A stretch of DNA of 64,000 nt from Pedobacter sp. BMA (GCF_001027745.1 NZ_LECU01000008.1:62001-126000); one strand, 5' to 3'; shown: positions 24,518 to 33,594, counted from the stretch's first letter. Translations and numbers: made by a program. The notes: generated by a model from the sequence alone, not told the origin.

Positions 24518-26893
24518 TTATTTGCTTCCTGCAACTTTCATCGGGTTGGCTCCAACAGACTGGCCTCTAACGGCACCACCTGTTTTGGCTTTGAAGGCCC
24601 TGAACTTGCTTTCTTTGGCTTTACCGCCCCAGGTATTGTTGGTGGTATCAATATCGGCAGTTTCACGAAGCGGATCAACCAAAATAGATTCTACCTCTTT
24701 ATCTTTAACATAAAACTTTGAGGTTTTCAGTTCATTATGTCTCCAGATTTGTGCAGGAATACGATCGATTTCCTTAGTACCATCTTTGTAAGTAAACTCT
24801 ACAATAACCGGCATCACTAAACCGCCCCTATTGCTAAAATTTAATTCATACAGGAATTTGTCTTTATATTTTGCCTGGTCGCTCTCTGGTACAACCTCAA
24901 AAGGCATACCCATCTCTACTTTATTCGTGATGTTCGTATCAATGCTGACCATTCCCCTGTCGTATTTGTAATAGAAATCCTGTGCGGCTGTGTTTTTGTC
25001 AACATAAAAACCGATCTTTTTATCTTCACGGTTTCTGATTTTTGAAATGTCTTCAAAAGCATTCACAGCAGGTTTATCTATTTTTACCATTCTTGATCTG
25101 GCGGCAGGAACATCTTTAGGAAAATCTGCTTTTGCAAATTTTACGCTGTCCAGGGCGATATCACAAGGCTCGGTTCCATAAAACCAGCCTCTCCAGAACC
25201 AATCTAAATCCTCACCACTGGCATCTTCCATGGTACGGAATAAATCTGCAGGTTCAGGGTGTTTGAAAGCCCATCTTCTGGCGTATTCTTTAAAAGCATA
25301 ATCAAATAACTCTCTTCCCATAATAGTTTCACGAAGGATATTCAAACCAGTGGCAGGTTTTGAATAGGCATTCGGACCGAAACGTGCAATGTTTTCTGAG
25401 TTGGTCATGATCGGCTCCAGCTCGTCCTTTGGTAATTTCATGTAATCGACAATGGTATAAGCAGGGCCTTTTTTACTTGGGAATTTATTATCCCAAAGTT
25501 CTTCTGTTAAGTATTCAACAAAAGAGTTCAAACCTTCATCCATCCAGGTCCACTGGCGTTCATCACTATTTACAATCATCGGGAAAAAGTTGTGACCAAC
25601 CTCATGAATAATTACCCCCAACATGCCGTTTTTGGTGCTTTCGCTATAAGTTCCGTCAGCATCGGTACGGCCATAGTTGAAACAGATCATCGGATACTCC
25701 ATACCGTTGGCTGCTTCGATACTCTGCGCAACAGGATAAGGATAAGGAATAGTGAAATCAGAATACGTTTTAATGGTATGGGCTACTGCGCGGGTAGAGA
25801 ACTTGCTATATAAGTTATAGGCTTCTTTACCATAGAAACTCATACACATTACGGTGTTATTGTTGGCTTGTATTTTTTGAGGCATTGCATCCCAGATGAA
25901 TTTGCGGGATGATGTCCATGCGAAGTCACGAACGTTGTTGGCATTGAATACCCAGGTTTTTTTAGCTGTTGATTTTTTAGCTTCAGCAAGTTTAGCTTCG
26001 GCTAAAGTCTGTATTTCTACCGGAGCAGAAGCCGTTTTTGCGGTGTTATAACGGCTTAATTGTGTTGGAGTTAATACCGCGCTGTAGTTGATACACTCTC
26101 CTGTTGAACCAATCAGGTGATCGGCAGGAACGGTCATTTGTACTTTGAAATCACCAAAGGTTAAAGCAAACTCCCCCCTTCCGGTAAACTGATGATTTTG
26201 CCAGCCCTGAAAATCGCTGTACACACATAAACGTGGGTACCATTGTGTCATGGTGAACAAATAATTGCCATCGGCAGGGAAAAATTCATACCCCCCACGG
26301 CCGCCAACGCTCATCCTGTCGGTAATTTTATAGTTCCAGTCGATATTGAAGATGAATTTCTGACCTGTTCTTAAAGCCACAGGCAAATCTACCCTCATCA
26401 TGGTTTTGTTGACGGTATATTTCAGGCTCTTACCGGTAGCATCGGTGAGTTTGGTAATGTTAATTCCGTTGCCATTATCTGTTTTGGCACTTAACTGATC
26501 CAGAGACTGGATGGTACCTGCAGCAGGCATTTTTGTTGCATCCTGATAATTGGAACTTTTGCTGGTGCTGTGTTCGTTTTCATCTAATTGCAACCAGATA
26601 TAGGTTAATGGATCAGGTGAATTGTTGGTATAGGTTACCGTTTCAGATCCTGTTAATAACAGGTTTTTCTCATCCAGCTCGCACCTGATGTTATAATCGG
26701 CACGTTGCTGCCAGTACTTAACTCCTGGTGCACCACTGGCTGTACGCTGTTCATTCGGCGTTGGTAAAATGGTGCCCAGCTGCTCAAACTTATTTCCATG
26801 GTTGCTGCCTGGATTGTTTTGAATGTTCTGAGCCATAGCCATGCCACCCGAAAGGAGCATAAGACTAGTGGTGATTGTAAATAATTTATTCAT
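24518..26893 (-). CDS. M1 family zinc metallopeptidase, secreted
   Basis: A periplasmic or secreted aminopeptidase-like enzyme of 791 aa. Residues 1-21 are a signal peptide ending AMA-Q. The zinc site is HEVGHNFFP (HExxH) with the third ligand Glu in WMDEGLNSF, 19 residues or so further on, as in M1 enzymes. The exopeptidase GAMEN loop is replaced by AANGMEYPM, normal for this Bacteroidota subgroup. The N-terminal beta-saddle starts with YWQQRADYNIRCELDEKNLLLTGSE. The gene lies 14 bp after the HupE gene on the same strand, so they are likely co-transcribed. Its terminator is at 24466-24496. Probable role: peptide breakdown for nutrition. Confidence 0.9.
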   Translation of the reverse strand: MNKLFTITTSLMLLSGGMAMAQNIQNNPGSNHGNKFEQLGTILPTPNEQRTASGAPGVKYWQQRADYNIRCELDEKNLLLTGSETVTYTNNSPDPLTYIWLQLDENEHSTSKSSNYQDATKMPAAGTIQSLDQLSAKTDNGNGINITKLTDATGKSLKYTVNKTMMRVDLPVALRTGQKFIFNIDWNYKITDRMSVGGRGGYEFFPADGNYLFTMTQWYPRLCVYSDFQGWQNHQFTGRGEFALTFGDFKVQMTVPADHLIGSTGECINYSAVLTPTQLSRYNTAKTASAPVEIQTLAEAKLAEAKKSTAKKTWVFNANNVRDFAWTSSRKFIWDAMPQKIQANNNTVMCMSFYGKEAYNLYSKFSTRAVAHTIKTYSDFTIPYPYPVAQSIEAANGMEYPMICFNYGRTDADGTYSESTKNGMLGVIIHEVGHNFFPMIVNSDERQWTWMDEGLNSFVEYLTEELWDNKFPSKKGPAYTIVDYMKLPKDELEPIMTNSENIARFGPNAYSKPATGLNILRETIMGRELFDYAFKEYARRWAFKHPEPADLFRTMEDASGEDLDWFWRGWFYGTEPCDIALDSVKFAKADFPKDVPAARSRMVKIDKPAVNAFEDISKIRNREDKKIGFYVDKNTAAQDFYYKYDRGMVSIDTNITNKVEMGMPFEVVPESDQAKYKDKFLYELNFSNRGGLVMPVIVEFTYKDGTKEIDRIPAQIWRHNELKTSKFYVKDKEVESILVDPLRETADIDTTNNTWGGKAKESKFRAFKAKTGGAVRGQSVGANPMKVAGSK

Positions 26894-26907
26894 TTGTTCT
26901 TAGTTAG

Positions 26908-27486
26908 TTAAAAAGGGATGCGCTCTAGAGCCATTTTTAGTGCGAGGGAAAATACGCCAGCCGATATAAACAATACCCAGCTCATGCGTTTAATTCTGGT
27001 ATAGTTAAATATAACAAAAGTAATCAACAGAATAATCAACACGACAAAAATCTGTCCGGCTTCCAGGCCTAAGTTGAAGCCAAACAGTCCCCAACCCAAA
27101 TGCTGATCTTTGGCCAGCATCATCCGGATGGAGTTTGCAAAGCCCATTCCGTGGATTAAACCGAATCCAAGTGCAAAAAAGTAATTGATCTTTACCGACT
27201 TCAAAGAAAAATTCTTTCTCAGCAAGTTACTCAGCGCAGTAATCACAATGGTACAGGGAATTAAAAATTCTACCCATTTACTTTCAAACCTGATTATATC
27301 CAGCACGCTTAACAGCAGCGTGGCAGAGTGACCTATGGTAAATGCAGTGACTAAGATTAATACCTGCTTTAGATTGGTATAGCTGTAAATGGCAACAAGC
27401 GCCAGAATAAAAAGCTGATGATCTAAAGCATCGGCACTAATAATGTGCTCCCACCCCAGTTTGAAGTAAAAAATAAAATCCTGCAT
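26908..27486 (-). CDS. HupE/UreJ family membrane protein
   Basis: A polytopic membrane protein with six to seven helices (about 192 aa from the chosen start). The family signature HxxxGxDH is seen early as FKLGWEHIISADALDHQLFILAL, and a second His motif LGFGLIHGMGFANS lies near residue 115. HupE and UreJ homologues transport nickel or cobalt, or assist hydrogenase and urease; the Bacteroidota members next to DUF6702 and M1 peptidase genes are uncharacterised. The frame opens at 27501, but MQDFIFYFKLGWEH at 27486 is the better start. No hydrogenase or urease genes are nearby, so nickel delivery to those enzymes is unlikely here. Confidence 0.83.
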   Translation of the reverse strand: MQDFIFYFKLGWEHIISADALDHQLFILALVAIYSYTNLKQVLILVTAFTIGHSATLLLSVLDIIRFESKWVEFLIPCTIVITALSNLLRKNFSLKSVKINYFFALGFGLIHGMGFANSIRMMLAKDQHLGWGLFGFNLGLEAGQIFVVLIILLITFVIFNYTRIKRMSWVLFISAGVFSLALKMALERIPF

Positions 27487-27527
27487 CGGCATTATAAACA
27501 AATGAGCGTTTGTATTCTGCTTTTAGT

Positions 27528-27535
27528 TACTTTTG
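27528..27535 (+). promoter_or_regulatory. -7 promoter box for the DUF6702 gene
   Basis: TACTTTTG with a TTTG at 27509-27512 (15-base spacer, a bit short). The predicted start is near 27541, giving a leader of about 45 bases. Confidence 0.4.
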
Positions 27536-27585
27536 AAAGCTTAAAATTAGAGTTTTAATTATAAAAACATATAAAATCAAATCAA

Positions 27586-28098
27586 ATGCACGTGTTAAAC
27601 ACCAAATTTGTTACCATTATTATCACTTTCCTGTTTTTCGGATTGGCTAAAAGCGACAAACACCCTTTGCATGTGAGCACTACTGAGGTAAATTTTAACG
27701 CGAAAGAGAAAAGTCTGGAAATTAGCTGCAGGGTTTTTTCTGATGATTTTGAATCTATTCTGGCGAAGAACTATAAACAGAAAACAGATTTATCTAACCC
27801 TGCTATGAAAGCTGCAATGGACGAGCTGGTGAAGAAATATATTTTAACTCACCTTTCGGTTAATGCAAACGGCAAGTCAGTAAAAATGAGTTACCTGGGT
27901 TTTGAAATGGACCACGAAGCCACCAACATTTACCTGGAAGTAGCAAAAGTATCAGCGGTAAAATCGATGGAAGTAACCAATACCATGCTTTATGATATAT
28001 TCGACGACCAGATGAGTATTGTTCATTTAGTAAAAGGAAATGTGAGAAAAAGCACTAAAATCCTTTACCCGGATAAGCAGTTTTCGGCAAACTTTTGA
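27586..28098 (+). CDS. DUF6702 family exported protein
   Basis: A 170-aa protein with an N-terminal signal peptide (NTKFVTIIITFLFFGLAKS). The mature part starts KHPLHVSTTEVNFNAKEKSLEISCRVFSDDFE, the family hallmark: a conserved His and an early Cys, followed by a helical segment and beta strands. DUF6702 proteins occur in Bacteroidota next to HupE/UreJ and M1 peptidase genes, as here, in divergent arrangement with 100 bp between the starts. That link suggests a shared pathway, perhaps metal handling, but nothing direct supports it. Confidence 0.8.
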   Translation: MHVLNTKFVTIIITFLFFGLAKSDKHPLHVSTTEVNFNAKEKSLEISCRVFSDDFESILAKNYKQKTDLSNPAMKAAMDELVKKYILTHLSVNANGKSVKMSYLGFEMDHEATNIYLEVAKVSAVKSMEVTNTMLYDIFDDQMSIVHLVKGNVRKSTKILYPDKQFSANF

Positions 28099-28229
28099 GT
28101 GTAATTTTTGTAATAGATATCAGGTTAGCATTAAAATACTGTTAAATTTATTATTCAGATATTACATTTAGATAATATAGGCTGAAGAATATTGTTGTAT
28201 CTCTTTTAAGTTACTTTGATTATTAAGTT

Positions 28230-29498
28230 ATGCACCTGATCGTTTTTTCCAAGCTACTCACCCCAAGGATAAAATATATCTTCAATTTTATATTTAAAGA
28301 TATTTTAAAGGCCGAAGTCGAATTTACAGGCAATGCACAACATTTTTTACAAAGCCAGCAGTGCAAAATAAGCTATGGAGATATGCCACTGGCGGATGAA
28401 TTGTTTTTTAAAAGTACTTCGCTGCTGTTTTCTAACAGGCTGGAGGAAGTAAAGGTAAAAAGCACTGAATTTGGTGGATATAAAGCACCTTTTCCGGTTG
28501 AAGATTCAGCATTACCTTTTGATGTATTCGCGGCATCTTTCTTTCTTGTTACGAGATATGAAGAATACCTCCATCAAAAGAAAACTGAAGATGAGTTTAG
28601 GGCATCAATGAGCCTTCAAAATAAATGGAAAATTCTGGAGCGGCCGATTATAGATGAATGGGCTTTAATTGTAAAAAGTCTTCTCAAAAAGAAATACCCG
28701 GATTTTAAATTTCATGAAAAAAGCTTCTCTTCACAGACTGCACTACACTTTCACCTTACAGCGGGTATTCCGAACGGCTTTCTAAATAAAACAAAATTTG
28801 TTTTCAGCAGTCTTTTTCAAAAAGAAAACAGTTACCTCAGCGCCAGGTTTGATGAACTTACCGGAGTAAGGGTAAAAGATGAAACGGTGCTTGAACAATT
28901 GAAAACCAGCTTTGCAAAAAAAAGCGTAAAGCCGGTATTCTTTATCAGCTTTCCTCATATTCCATCAGATTATATTCATAGAGTGCCCATTTCAGAAAGT
29001 CTTGGTAAAGCACCGGTAGGATTGCTTCGCCCCTGCGCAAGTGATAAAGAAAAAACCAACGTCATTAAAAATGACCTGGCTTTACTAAAGGAAACTTTCC
29101 CTGAACAGATTATTTCGATTAGTCAGCAAATGGAACCTTTGAAATTTCCAATATGCTATTTAAACATTTTAAACCTGGGTATCGTGGTAGATTATTCCAT
29201 GGGGTATCAAAATAATTCAGGTTTTAGGGCCGGTACGGCAACACCTTTCAACTGGTACGATCTGCAGCTGGAGAAAGTTACCTCACTGGTGGTTCATTCT
29301 TACTGCATTGCAGATACCCAGCTACAGTACCTGAATCCGGCGGAGGCTAAGACTGAAATCGATAGCTACATCAAAGCAGTAAAGGTTGTTAATGGGAATT
29401 TCCTTTCCTCCTGGAACTTAAAAAGCCTTTCGACTAATCCAAAGTATAGAAAGCTGAATACGATGTTCAACCTGCTATTAACCGAGACGGCGGATTAA
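28230..29498 (+). CDS. Polysaccharide deacetylase-like protein (DUF7033-type), metal site apparently lost
   Basis: A 422-aa protein resembling the Bacteroidota polysaccharide deacetylase family with an N-terminal DUF7033 domain. Seen: FDVFAASFFLVTRYEEYL (about 95-112), PIIDEWALIVKSLLKKKYP, and the C-terminal signature VDYSMGYQNNSGFRAGTATPFNWYDL. In active relatives the NodB domain opens with a D-x-D metal motif; at the matching place this protein has ALHFHLTAGIP (about 170-180), so the metal-binding Asp pair seems absent. It could be a catalytically dead paralogue or use another site. No signal peptide is seen. It stands alone between DUF6702 and upp. The family assignment is by eye. Confidence 0.65.
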   Translation: MHLIVFSKLLTPRIKYIFNFIFKDILKAEVEFTGNAQHFLQSQQCKISYGDMPLADELFFKSTSLLFSNRLEEVKVKSTEFGGYKAPFPVEDSALPFDVFAASFFLVTRYEEYLHQKKTEDEFRASMSLQNKWKILERPIIDEWALIVKSLLKKKYPDFKFHEKSFSSQTALHFHLTAGIPNGFLNKTKFVFSSLFQKENSYLSARFDELTGVRVKDETVLEQLKTSFAKKSVKPVFFISFPHIPSDYIHRVPISESLGKAPVGLLRPCASDKEKTNVIKNDLALLKETFPEQIISISQQMEPLKFPICYLNILNLGIVVDYSMGYQNNSGFRAGTATPFNWYDLQLEKVTSLVVHSYCIADTQLQYLNPAEAKTEIDSYIKAVKVVNGNFLSSWNLKSLSTNPKYRKLNTMFNLLLTETAD

Positions 29499-29567
29499 AT
29501 AGGTTTTTTAAACCATGTTCGGCCATTAATTGTTAATTTAGACAGCTCGTAACAAGCTAAAGAACAA

Positions 29568-30215
29568 ATGACGATTTTTGACCTTAGTAAAACAAAATCT
29601 ATTGCCAATACATTTATCGCTGAGCTTCGCGATGAAAACATCCAGAAGGATGCGATGCGTTTTCGTAAAAACCTGGAGCGCATTGGTGAGTTTTTCGCTT
29701 ATGAGATTAGCAAATCACTGCACTATATTCAAAAAGACGTAACCACTCCGCTCGGCGTTTCGACATGTGAGGTTTTAGCTCAGCAACCTGTATTGGCAAC
29801 AATTTTAAGGGCAGGCTTACCTTTACAGCAAGGGTTGCTTAATATTTTTGATCAGTCGGGCTGTTGCTTTATTTCGGCATTCCGCAAAACGGAGAAAAAC
29901 GGCGACTTTATCATCCAGATGGATTATGTATCTACGCCTGACCTGGACGGGCGCATATTGATTATGGCAGATCCGATGCTGGCAACGGGCCAGAGCATGG
30001 TGATGTGTTGTAAGGAATTGATTAACCGCTACAAAATTGCAGAGCTGCACATTGTTGCTGCAATTGCCAGCACAGAGGGGGTTGCACACGTAAGGGCTAA
30101 TTTACCAAAAGCAAAGTTATGGGTTGGCGCCATAGATGAGGAGATGACCAGTAAATCTTACATCGTTCCCGGGTTGGGTGATGCCGGAGATTTGGCATAT
30201 GGCACAAAGGTTTAA
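29568..30215 (+). CDS. upp: Uracil phosphoribosyltransferase
   Basis: Pyrimidine salvage: uracil plus PRPP gives UMP, in the cytoplasm. Length 215 aa is normal. Seen: LATILRAGLPLQQGLLNIF near residue 72 and the PRPP loop ILIMADPMLATGQSMV near 125-140, with the C-terminal uracil-binding region ending SKSYIVPGLGDAGDLAYGT. The last segment is diagnostic for UPRTases. It is followed after 56 bp by a YjjG-type nucleotidase gene with its own promoter, which also acts on pyrimidine nucleotides. Confidence 0.95.
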   Translation: MTIFDLSKTKSIANTFIAELRDENIQKDAMRFRKNLERIGEFFAYEISKSLHYIQKDVTTPLGVSTCEVLAQQPVLATILRAGLPLQQGLLNIFDQSGCCFISAFRKTEKNGDFIIQMDYVSTPDLDGRILIMADPMLATGQSMVMCCKELINRYKIAELHIVAAIASTEGVAHVRANLPKAKLWVGAIDEEMTSKSYIVPGLGDAGDLAYGTKV

Positions 30216-30234
30216 TGAATTTGTGTGGATAAAG

Positions 30235-30266
30235 TTGATCGATATTTGTGAATCGCCCTACCTTTG
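30235..30266 (+). promoter_or_regulatory. Promoter of the YjjG-like gene, predicted leaderless
   Basis: TTG (30235-30237), 21-base spacer, TACCTTTG (30259-30266). The ATG at 30272 is six bases past the box end, where transcription is expected to begin. Confidence 0.55.
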
Positions 30267-30271
30267 TGACT

Positions 30272-30970
30272 ATGTATCACCATAAAAAACATATTTTCTT
30301 TGACCTGGATCATACCATCTGGGATTTTGACCGCAACGCTGAAGAGACTTTAAATGAGCTTTACCATACTTACGATTTGTGTTCTCTTGGACTGAACTCT
30401 TGTGCTGATTTTATTACTACTTATACGGAAAACAATCATCAGCTGTGGGCAGACTATCATCTGGGAAAAATTACCAAAGACTTTCTGAGATCAGAAAGAT
30501 TTAGCAAAACTTTTATCCAGCTCGGTATTCAGCCAGAAAAGGTTCCGCATCAGTTCGAGAATGATTATGTTAATATCTCTCCTACAAAAACGAATCTGTT
30601 TGATGGCGCAGAAGAGGTTTTAGGCTATCTCCAGCAAAAATATACACTACACATCATTTCAAATGGGTTTAAAGAGACCACATTAACTAAAATGGATCTT
30701 TCAAATCTGAACCCATACTTCGAGCACGTGATCATATCTGAAGATGTGGGGGTGAATAAACCGAATCCGTTGATTTTTGAATACGCACTGGATAAAGCAC
30801 AGGCCCGCAAATCAGAGAGCATTATGATTGGCGACAGTCTGGAAGCGGACGTTTACGGTGCGATGGGATTTGGTATGGATACCATATTTTTTAATCCCTT
30901 GAGGAAAGATAAACCAGCGGATGTGGAAAGTGAAATCTCCCATTTAAGGGAACTTTTGCAGCTATTCTAA
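30272..30970 (+). CDS. YjjG family noncanonical pyrimidine nucleotidase (HAD)
   Basis: A HAD-superfamily phosphatase of about 232 aa that resembles YjjG, an enzyme that dephosphorylates noncanonical pyrimidine nucleotides and so protects nucleic acids. Seen: motif I FFDLDHTIWDFD (Asp nucleophile and Asp+2), motif II HIISNGF, motif III Lys in VGVNKPNPLIF, and motif IV IGDSLEADVYGA. The frame opens at 30248, but the promoter at 30235-30266 overlaps that start, so the ATG at 30272 (MYHHKKHIFFDLDH) is chosen. Being next to upp fits a role in pyrimidine metabolism. Confidence 0.87.
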   Translation: MYHHKKHIFFDLDHTIWDFDRNAEETLNELYHTYDLCSLGLNSCADFITTYTENNHQLWADYHLGKITKDFLRSERFSKTFIQLGIQPEKVPHQFENDYVNISPTKTNLFDGAEEVLGYLQQKYTLHIISNGFKETTLTKMDLSNLNPYFEHVIISEDVGVNKPNPLIFEYALDKAQARKSESIMIGDSLEADVYGAMGFGMDTIFFNPLRKDKPADVESEISHLRELLQLF

Positions 30971-30987
30971 TAAATACGCTATATTTA
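30955..30987 (+). promoter_or_regulatory. Promoter of the DinB-family gene, predicted leaderless
   Basis: TTTG (30955-30958), 21-base spacer, TATATTTA (30980-30987), one mismatch from TAnnTTTG. The ATG at 30992 follows after four bases. The -33 lies inside the 3' end of the YjjG-like gene. Confidence 0.45.
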
Positions 30988-30991
30988 TTAA

Positions 30992-31510
30992 ATGACAGCT
31001 GCAAAAATCCGGGCATCTTTACATCACATCGTTAAAGCGTATAAGGCAAAGCTATCTTCTTATCCTGAGGATATTTTCCAACTTACCCCGCCGATAGATG
31101 GATGGAGTTATAGTGAAGTATATTCTCATATTTTCGATTCCAGTTTGCTATCGCTAATTGCCCTCGAAAATTGCATCAAAGGGAAAGGCGAAGATAAGCC
31201 CACACATTTTGCGGTAAAAGTGATTTTGTTTTTTGGAGCTTTTCCACCTGCTCAAAAATATAAAGTGCCTAAACGGTTGATTGACCGTGTCAAAAAAATA
31301 TCAAAAACTGAAGCACTGGATTTTATCTTAGAATTTGAAAAGGCACTTGAGCATGCCTATCCAAATGTAAGTAAAGCAAACAAGCATATTAAAACGCCAC
31401 ATCCACGCCTGGGTTATTTAAATGCTAAGCAATGGTTTCGGTTTATCGAGATCCATCTGAAACATCATCTCAAGCAGCTGAACCGTATTGAGCAAAGTTT
31501 TAAAGGTTAA
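30992..31510 (+). CDS. DinB-like superfamily protein
   Basis: A 172-aa four-helix-bundle protein of the DinB/YfiT superfamily. Seen: an early helix with GWSYSEVYSHIFDSSLLSLIALENC, where the first metal-ligand His sits, and a late helix WFRFIEIHLKHHLKQLNRIE with the H-x3-H pair, so the usual three-His metal site is present. Members act as thiol transferases or metal-dependent hydrolases; most are uncharacterised. The start follows directly after a promoter. No neighbour clarifies its role. Confidence 0.8.
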   Translation: MTAAKIRASLHHIVKAYKAKLSSYPEDIFQLTPPIDGWSYSEVYSHIFDSSLLSLIALENCIKGKGEDKPTHFAVKVILFFGAFPPAQKYKVPKRLIDRVKKISKTEALDFILEFEKALEHAYPNVSKANKHIKTPHPRLGYLNAKQWFRFIEIHLKHHLKQLNRIEQSFKG

Positions 31511-31551
31511 AATTATTTCGCCATATTTGGTTAAATCTAAAACCTACGCTT

Positions 31552-32238
31552 ATGAAGCAGTTTACCTACCTCCTGGCATTAGTGCTGTTTTGCAGCTGCA
31601 AGGGTGAGAAAAAAGAAACTTCACAAAGTTTAATTGCCACACCCGGCGGATTGCAAGGCCTGCAACAAGTTGCTAATCCAACGCCCCAAACTGCTACAAC
31701 TAAAAGTAACCTGATTTTTAATCCCCCTCATGGCCAGCCCGGACATACCTGTGCTTTAGCTGTTGGTGCTCCGCTGAACCAAAGTGCACCTGCGCAGGCA
31801 CAAGTAACTCCAAACGCTACACCGCCACCTCCTGTTGTACCAGCGACAGTGGATGCAAAAGGGAAAAAACTAAATCCCAAGCATGGTGAACCCGGCCACA
31901 GGTGTGACATTGCCGTAGGTGCACCTTTAGATTCAAGACCTGTGCAGGTTGCCCAGGCCACAACGCCACAACCGGTAGTCACTCAGGTGTCGACTATGAA
32001 AGTGGCAAAAGGCATGAACCCACCGCAAGGTCAACCCAACCACCGTTGCGATATTGCCGTGGGCGCGCCACTGAACTCGGAGCCCGTTGCTGTTAAAACG
32101 ACTGCTGTTTCGCAACCCCCTGCACAGCCTGCGGCAGGTGCAGGATCTCTTGAGGCTAAAAACGGTGTAAAGTTGAATCCCAAACATGGAGAGCCAGGTC
32201 ATCGCTGCGATATTGCGGTGGGCGCACCACTTACCTAA
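31552..32238 (+). CDS. Lipoprotein with four copies of a His/Cys motif
   Basis: A 228-aa predicted lipoprotein. The N-terminus MKQFTYLLALVLFCSCKGEKKE has a hydrophobic core ending in a lipobox-like FCSC with Cys16, then charged residues. The mature protein is four copies of a 19-residue motif at residues 57-75, 108-126, 156-174 and 209-227, of the form NPKHGEPGHRCDIAVGAPL, separated by Pro/Ala/Gln-rich linkers of 29-34 residues. Conserved in all copies: N-P, G-x-P-x-H-x-C, A-V-G-A-P-L. The first His is Gln in copy 3, and copy 1 has T-C-A-L in place of R-C-D-I. The His/Cys pattern suggests metal or redox binding; no known domain is recognised. The gene lies between DinB and flippase genes without a clear partner. 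Confidence 0.8.
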   Translation: MKQFTYLLALVLFCSCKGEKKETSQSLIATPGGLQGLQQVANPTPQTATTKSNLIFNPPHGQPGHTCALAVGAPLNQSAPAQAQVTPNATPPPPVVPATVDAKGKKLNPKHGEPGHRCDIAVGAPLDSRPVQVAQATTPQPVVTQVSTMKVAKGMNPPQGQPNHRCDIAVGAPLNSEPVAVKTTAVSQPPAQPAAGAGSLEAKNGVKLNPKHGEPGHRCDIAVGAPLT

Positions 32239-32268
32239 TTACCGCACATTTTTTACATCTTTGCGTTA

Positions 32269-33594
32269 ATGAAATTACCCGGTATAAAAGGTTTTGATGA
32301 GGAGGCGCTAAAAAAGTATTTCAAAAACACAGGAATGCTACTCATTGGCAAGGTTGGCAGTTTAGCTATCAAAATGCTGAGCAGCATTGCCGTAGCAAAC
32401 TACTTACTTTCGTATGGAAATGGGATTTTAACAACTTCAGTTTCTTATGTATTCCTTTTCGCTGCTTTAGCCGGATTGGGACTGGATCAATTTATTGTAA
32501 AAGAACTTCATCAATACCCTGAGAAAAGAGAACAGATTTTAGGAACTGCATTTTCATTAAAGTCATTTGCCGGATTAATATGTATCCCTTTAATCTATGT
32601 AGCATGGCTGATTTATCCCCTGGAGGGAATTAAATATTCCCATATTTTCCTGTTATCATTTATGGGAATATTCCAGTCATTTACTATAATTGACTCTTAC
32701 TTTCAATCGGAGGTAAAGTCGAAATACATTATGCAAGTCCAGATTATCGGGAATCTGGTATCAGCAGCGATTAAAGTTGGTTTAATCTTAATGCATTCCT
32801 CAATTACATTCTTCTTCATCGCCTATCTTTTCGACACGATTCTGTTGTCTGCAGGATACATCATCACCTACAATAGAAAAGGAAGAAGTATTTTTAACTG
32901 GAAATATGATTTTTCCCTCGCGAAAAAATTGCTTACGCTATCATGGCCACTCATTATTTCAGGAATCATGGTTTCGATTTATATGCGGGTAGACCAGATT
33001 ATGTTAAAGCAGATATTGGGCGATAAGGGTATAAAGGAAGCTGGGGCATATAACACCGTTGTTATGTTTAGTGAGGCATTAAATTTCGTTCCCATTGCCA
33101 TAGTATCTTCATTGTTTCCAGCTATTTTGAATGCACGCAGGGATGATAAAGTCAGGTATCAAAAAAGGCTTCAGAATTTATATGATTTAATGGTATGGTT
33201 AAGTTTAAGCTTCGCCATTTTTATTACAATAGCTTCTCCAATTATTTATAAACTTTATAAACCAGAATATATTTCTGCTGCCCCTGTTTTATCGGTTCAT
33301 GTTTGGGGTTCTACTTTCGTATTTCTAGGTGTAGCAAGTGGACAATATCTTATTGCAGAGAATTTTGGGCATCTTTCATTTATCAGGACGGGATTGGGCG
33401 CAATCATTAATATAGTGCTCAACATTTTATTAATTCCTACAATGGGAATGATGGGAACAGCCATAGCCACTGTAAGCGCATACTTTGCTTCCGCATTTTT
33501 CATATTATTTATACCTAAACTTCGCCAACAGGGAATAATGATGCTAAAATCATTATTTTTGGTCACAGCATTTCAAAAAATATTCAAACGTTGA
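32269..33594 (+). CDS. Polysaccharide flippase (Wzx-like, MOP superfamily)
   Basis: A 441-aa integral membrane protein with about 12-14 helices, matching oligosaccharide flippases that move lipid-linked sugar units across the inner membrane. Seen: an N-terminal GMLLIGKVGSLAIKMLSSIAVANYL helix typical of the MOP/polysaccharide_synt family, LAGLGLDQFIVKEL, and the central WPLIISGIMVSIYMRVDQIML that is the best-kept segment of the family. It begins a plus-strand run with two methyltransferase-like genes and a glycosyltransferase gene. The next gene's TTG start overlaps this stop by 4 bases. A CATCTTTG box at 32256-32263 lies five bases before the ATG. Confidence 0.88.
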   Translation: MKLPGIKGFDEEALKKYFKNTGMLLIGKVGSLAIKMLSSIAVANYLLSYGNGILTTSVSYVFLFAALAGLGLDQFIVKELHQYPEKREQILGTAFSLKSFAGLICIPLIYVAWLIYPLEGIKYSHIFLLSFMGIFQSFTIIDSYFQSEVKSKYIMQVQIIGNLVSAAIKVGLILMHSSITFFFIAYLFDTILLSAGYIITYNRKGRSIFNWKYDFSLAKKLLTLSWPLIISGIMVSIYMRVDQIMLKQILGDKGIKEAGAYNTVVMFSEALNFVPIAIVSSLFPAILNARRDDKVRYQKRLQNLYDLMVWLSLSFAIFITIASPIIYKLYKPEYISAAPVLSVHVWGSTFVFLGVASGQYLIAENFGHLSFIRTGLGAIINIVLNILLIPTMGMMGTAIATVSAYFASAFFILFIPKLRQQGIMMLKSLFLVTAFQKIFKR

